Origin: Leptolyngbya sp. Cla-17
Lineage (GTDB): Bacteria; Cyanobacteriota; Cyanobacteriia; Leptolyngbyales; Leptolyngbyaceae
Assembly: GCF_016807185.1 (NCBI RefSeq)
Contig: NZ_JAEVYN010000008.1
Location: 94,274-156,340 of the forward strand
DNA: 62,067 nucleotides
Reading direction: 5' to 3'
The position numbers and the translations under genes are program-made. The notes under the pieces are model-generated. The model was not told the DNA's origin and did not search any database. It saw nothing but the letters and a program-made list of their open reading frames with translations. Shown in pieces: positions 60,985 to 62,067 of the stretch; position 1 is the first letter of the stretch, and the number at the start of each line of letters is the position of its first letter.

Positions 60985-61887
60985 AGAACTCTTGCGTGAA
61001 TCAAGAAGAGAGCGAAAGTTCACAGTTGATGATCGCCGCAATCAGGTTGAAGCGCAACCCGAAGCGCTTGCGTCGATTTCGATACCGTTCAGCCAGAATC
61101 CGAAAAATCTTGAGCTTGCGGTTGACATGCTCAGCGACTACTCGCAATCGGGCTAGATTTCGGTTGTGCTGCCGCTCAGCTTTGCTCAATTTGCCTTTAC
61201 GGGGCTTTTTGGTTGGAGTGCAACTACAGGGATGTAGCTTTGCCATACCCTGATAGCCTCTGTCCGCTAAACACAACTGCTCCGGCAGCATCGGCAGGCG
61301 ATGGAGCTTGAACAAGCGAAAGTCATGGACTCGCCCTTTGCCAAAGGCTGTGCAGATAATCTGTCCAGTCGCTTGATTGACTACCACTTGAGCTTTTAGG
61401 GTATGCCGCTTTTTCTTGCCGCTGTAGTAGCCTCGCTGTTTTTTTGGGGACGCTCAATGGGGCTTTCAGTCACATCCACTGCCACTACGCTCCAAGTACT
61501 GGCATTCTGGTAGAGTTGCTTTTTGCCGGGTAGCCGAAACTGGTCTGAATTGGTCAATAATCCTTCCACCTTTTGAATCAATCGACATACGGCTGACTCG
61601 CTCATCCCCCACGTGGTGGCGATATGAAACTGTGTCCGGTATTCTCGCCAGTATTCAAGTACGACCAACAATTGGTCTTCTACGCTTAATTTGCACTGTC
61701 CACCCCGTTTTCCCCTGCGGTCAAGATCGGGACGCAATATTGCTACCATCTGCTCAAACGTTTCAAGGTGAACCCCACATCGACGTTTGAAAGCTCCGGG
61801 TTTAAGTTGGCTAAGTTGCTCGTAGGTCATAATATCCTCCTCCTTGACCTAGTTCTAGCTGCTTACATACATTCACGCAAGAGGTCT
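60985..61887 (-). mobile_element. IS5-family insertion sequence in doxX
   Basis: 903 bp. Inverted ends of 17 bp starting AGAACTCTTGCG and AGACCTCTTGCG (one mismatch), flanked by ATT on both sides, a 3 bp target duplication. Confidence 0.9.
61001..61830 (-). CDS. IS5-family transposase (frameshifted pair)
   Basis: OrfA (61830 to 61396): HTH_4 domain MTYEQLSQLKPGAFKRRCGV, FHIATTWGMSESAVCRLIQK and the first Asp in VVAVDVTESPIERPQK. At about 61441, a run of seven A allows a -1 shift into orfB: QRGYYSGKKKRHTLKAQVVV, LCLADRGYQGMAKLHP (second Asp) and VVAEHVNRKLKIFRILAERY (Glu). This matches the programmed fusion of the group, so it may be active. Confidence 0.85.
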
Positions 61888-62067
61888 ATTCTGAAGCTCT
61901 TTAAATCAAGCACGAACCCAGGCTTTTGGTCCCAATCTGCTTGGACCATATTACGAGTTTGTTTAGGCATCATGATTGTCCATAACGGACTGGATAAGTT
62001 ATCAGATATTCCAAACTTCGCTGAAGCCTATGTAAAAGTGATTGGCTTGCCGTTTCCTATCTTCTTT

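Larger units (their letters stand above)
60967..62067 (+). pseudogene. doxX, 5' part, interrupted by IS5 (continues at position 1)
   Basis: ATG 60967 reads MSTSLI, then the IS5 element; after the IS, from 61891, LKLFKSSTNPGFWSQSAWTI and LRVCLGIMIVHNGLDKLSDI to the last codon of the window (PFPIFF), continuing SYVAAYTEL at base 1. The ATT codon 6 is duplicated by the insertion (60982-60984 and 61888-61890). The HNGLDKL motif at the end of the first helix is typical of DoxX. It could be translated only from an internal start such as ATG 61972, which would lose the first helix. Confidence 0.85.

Noticed and set aside
1..62067. CRISPR array, tRNA or rRNA genes
   Set aside because: Scanned by eye for regular spaced repeats and for tRNA-like T-arms; none found. 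Short RNA genes could still be missed.

Overview
The window reads as a complete 62,067 bp circular replicon, most likely a plasmid, from a cyanobacterium. Its last 32 codons (from 61972) and its first codons form one uninterrupted DoxX reading frame across the window ends, so the linear ends appear to be an arbitrary cut in a circle. Plasmid functions present are a primase-like Rep candidate (438-2210), parA/parB (34361-36069) and a resolvase with a res-like repeat cluster (36340-37075). Cyanobacterial origin is supported by frequent GCGATCGC (HIP1) octamers, a PEP-CTERM protein, a cyanobacterial SmtA metallothionein, a CoaR regulator with a precorrin-isomerase domain, a CYP120-like P450 and cyanobacterial-type transposases. 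No tRNA, rRNA or CRISPR array was seen.

Layout. 1-6700: broken doxX, the Rep candidate, an antitoxin-like protein with a Uma2-like fragment, an IS630 copy, a small operon of unknown genes with a CHAP-like protein, and a His-rich protein. 6900-13800: envelope genes (CNNM/CorC-type membrane protein, TAXI-type binding lipoprotein, LytR-CpsA-Psr protein, PEP-CTERM protein) interrupted by an IS630 remnant and a Tn3-derived miniature element. 14300-16600: IS200, a 250 bp inverted-repeat element and an ORF-less group II intron. 16690-21314: a three-gene signalling operon (PhnD-like binding lipoprotein, hybrid kinase, receiver-kinase).

21400-31650 is a metal-homeostasis island: a Zur-box-linked cobW and WD40 pair, smtB/smtA, a small exported Cys protein, znuB-znuC and divergent znuA sharing a Zur-like box, and coaR/coaT. 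A PD-(D/E)XK-like gene sits between the CoaR operator and coaR. The set would cover zinc scavenging, zinc buffering and cobalt export. No zur gene is visible, so Zur would have to come from the chromosome.

31700-45000 holds gene remnants (methyltransferase, HsdR), two near-identical inverted IS630 copies, GIY-YIG/parBA, the resolvase, GNAT, glycosyltransferase, IS4/IS6 remnants and the P450. 46011-52665 is one group II intron on the minus strand, exploded by nested insertions: an IS701-type element in domain V, an IS630 at that element's edge, and a 2,061 bp serine-recombinase element with perfect 24 bp inverted ends inside the reverse transcriptase gene. Removing them restores both the reverse transcriptase frame and a canonical domain V. 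53000-62067 carries an IS630 split by a 92 bp MITE, a TPR protein plus a NACHT membrane protein, a DUF6399-type transposase and the IS5 element that split doxX.

Calls rest on reading the translated sequence and repeats by eye. Family names are recognition from motifs, not database hits.
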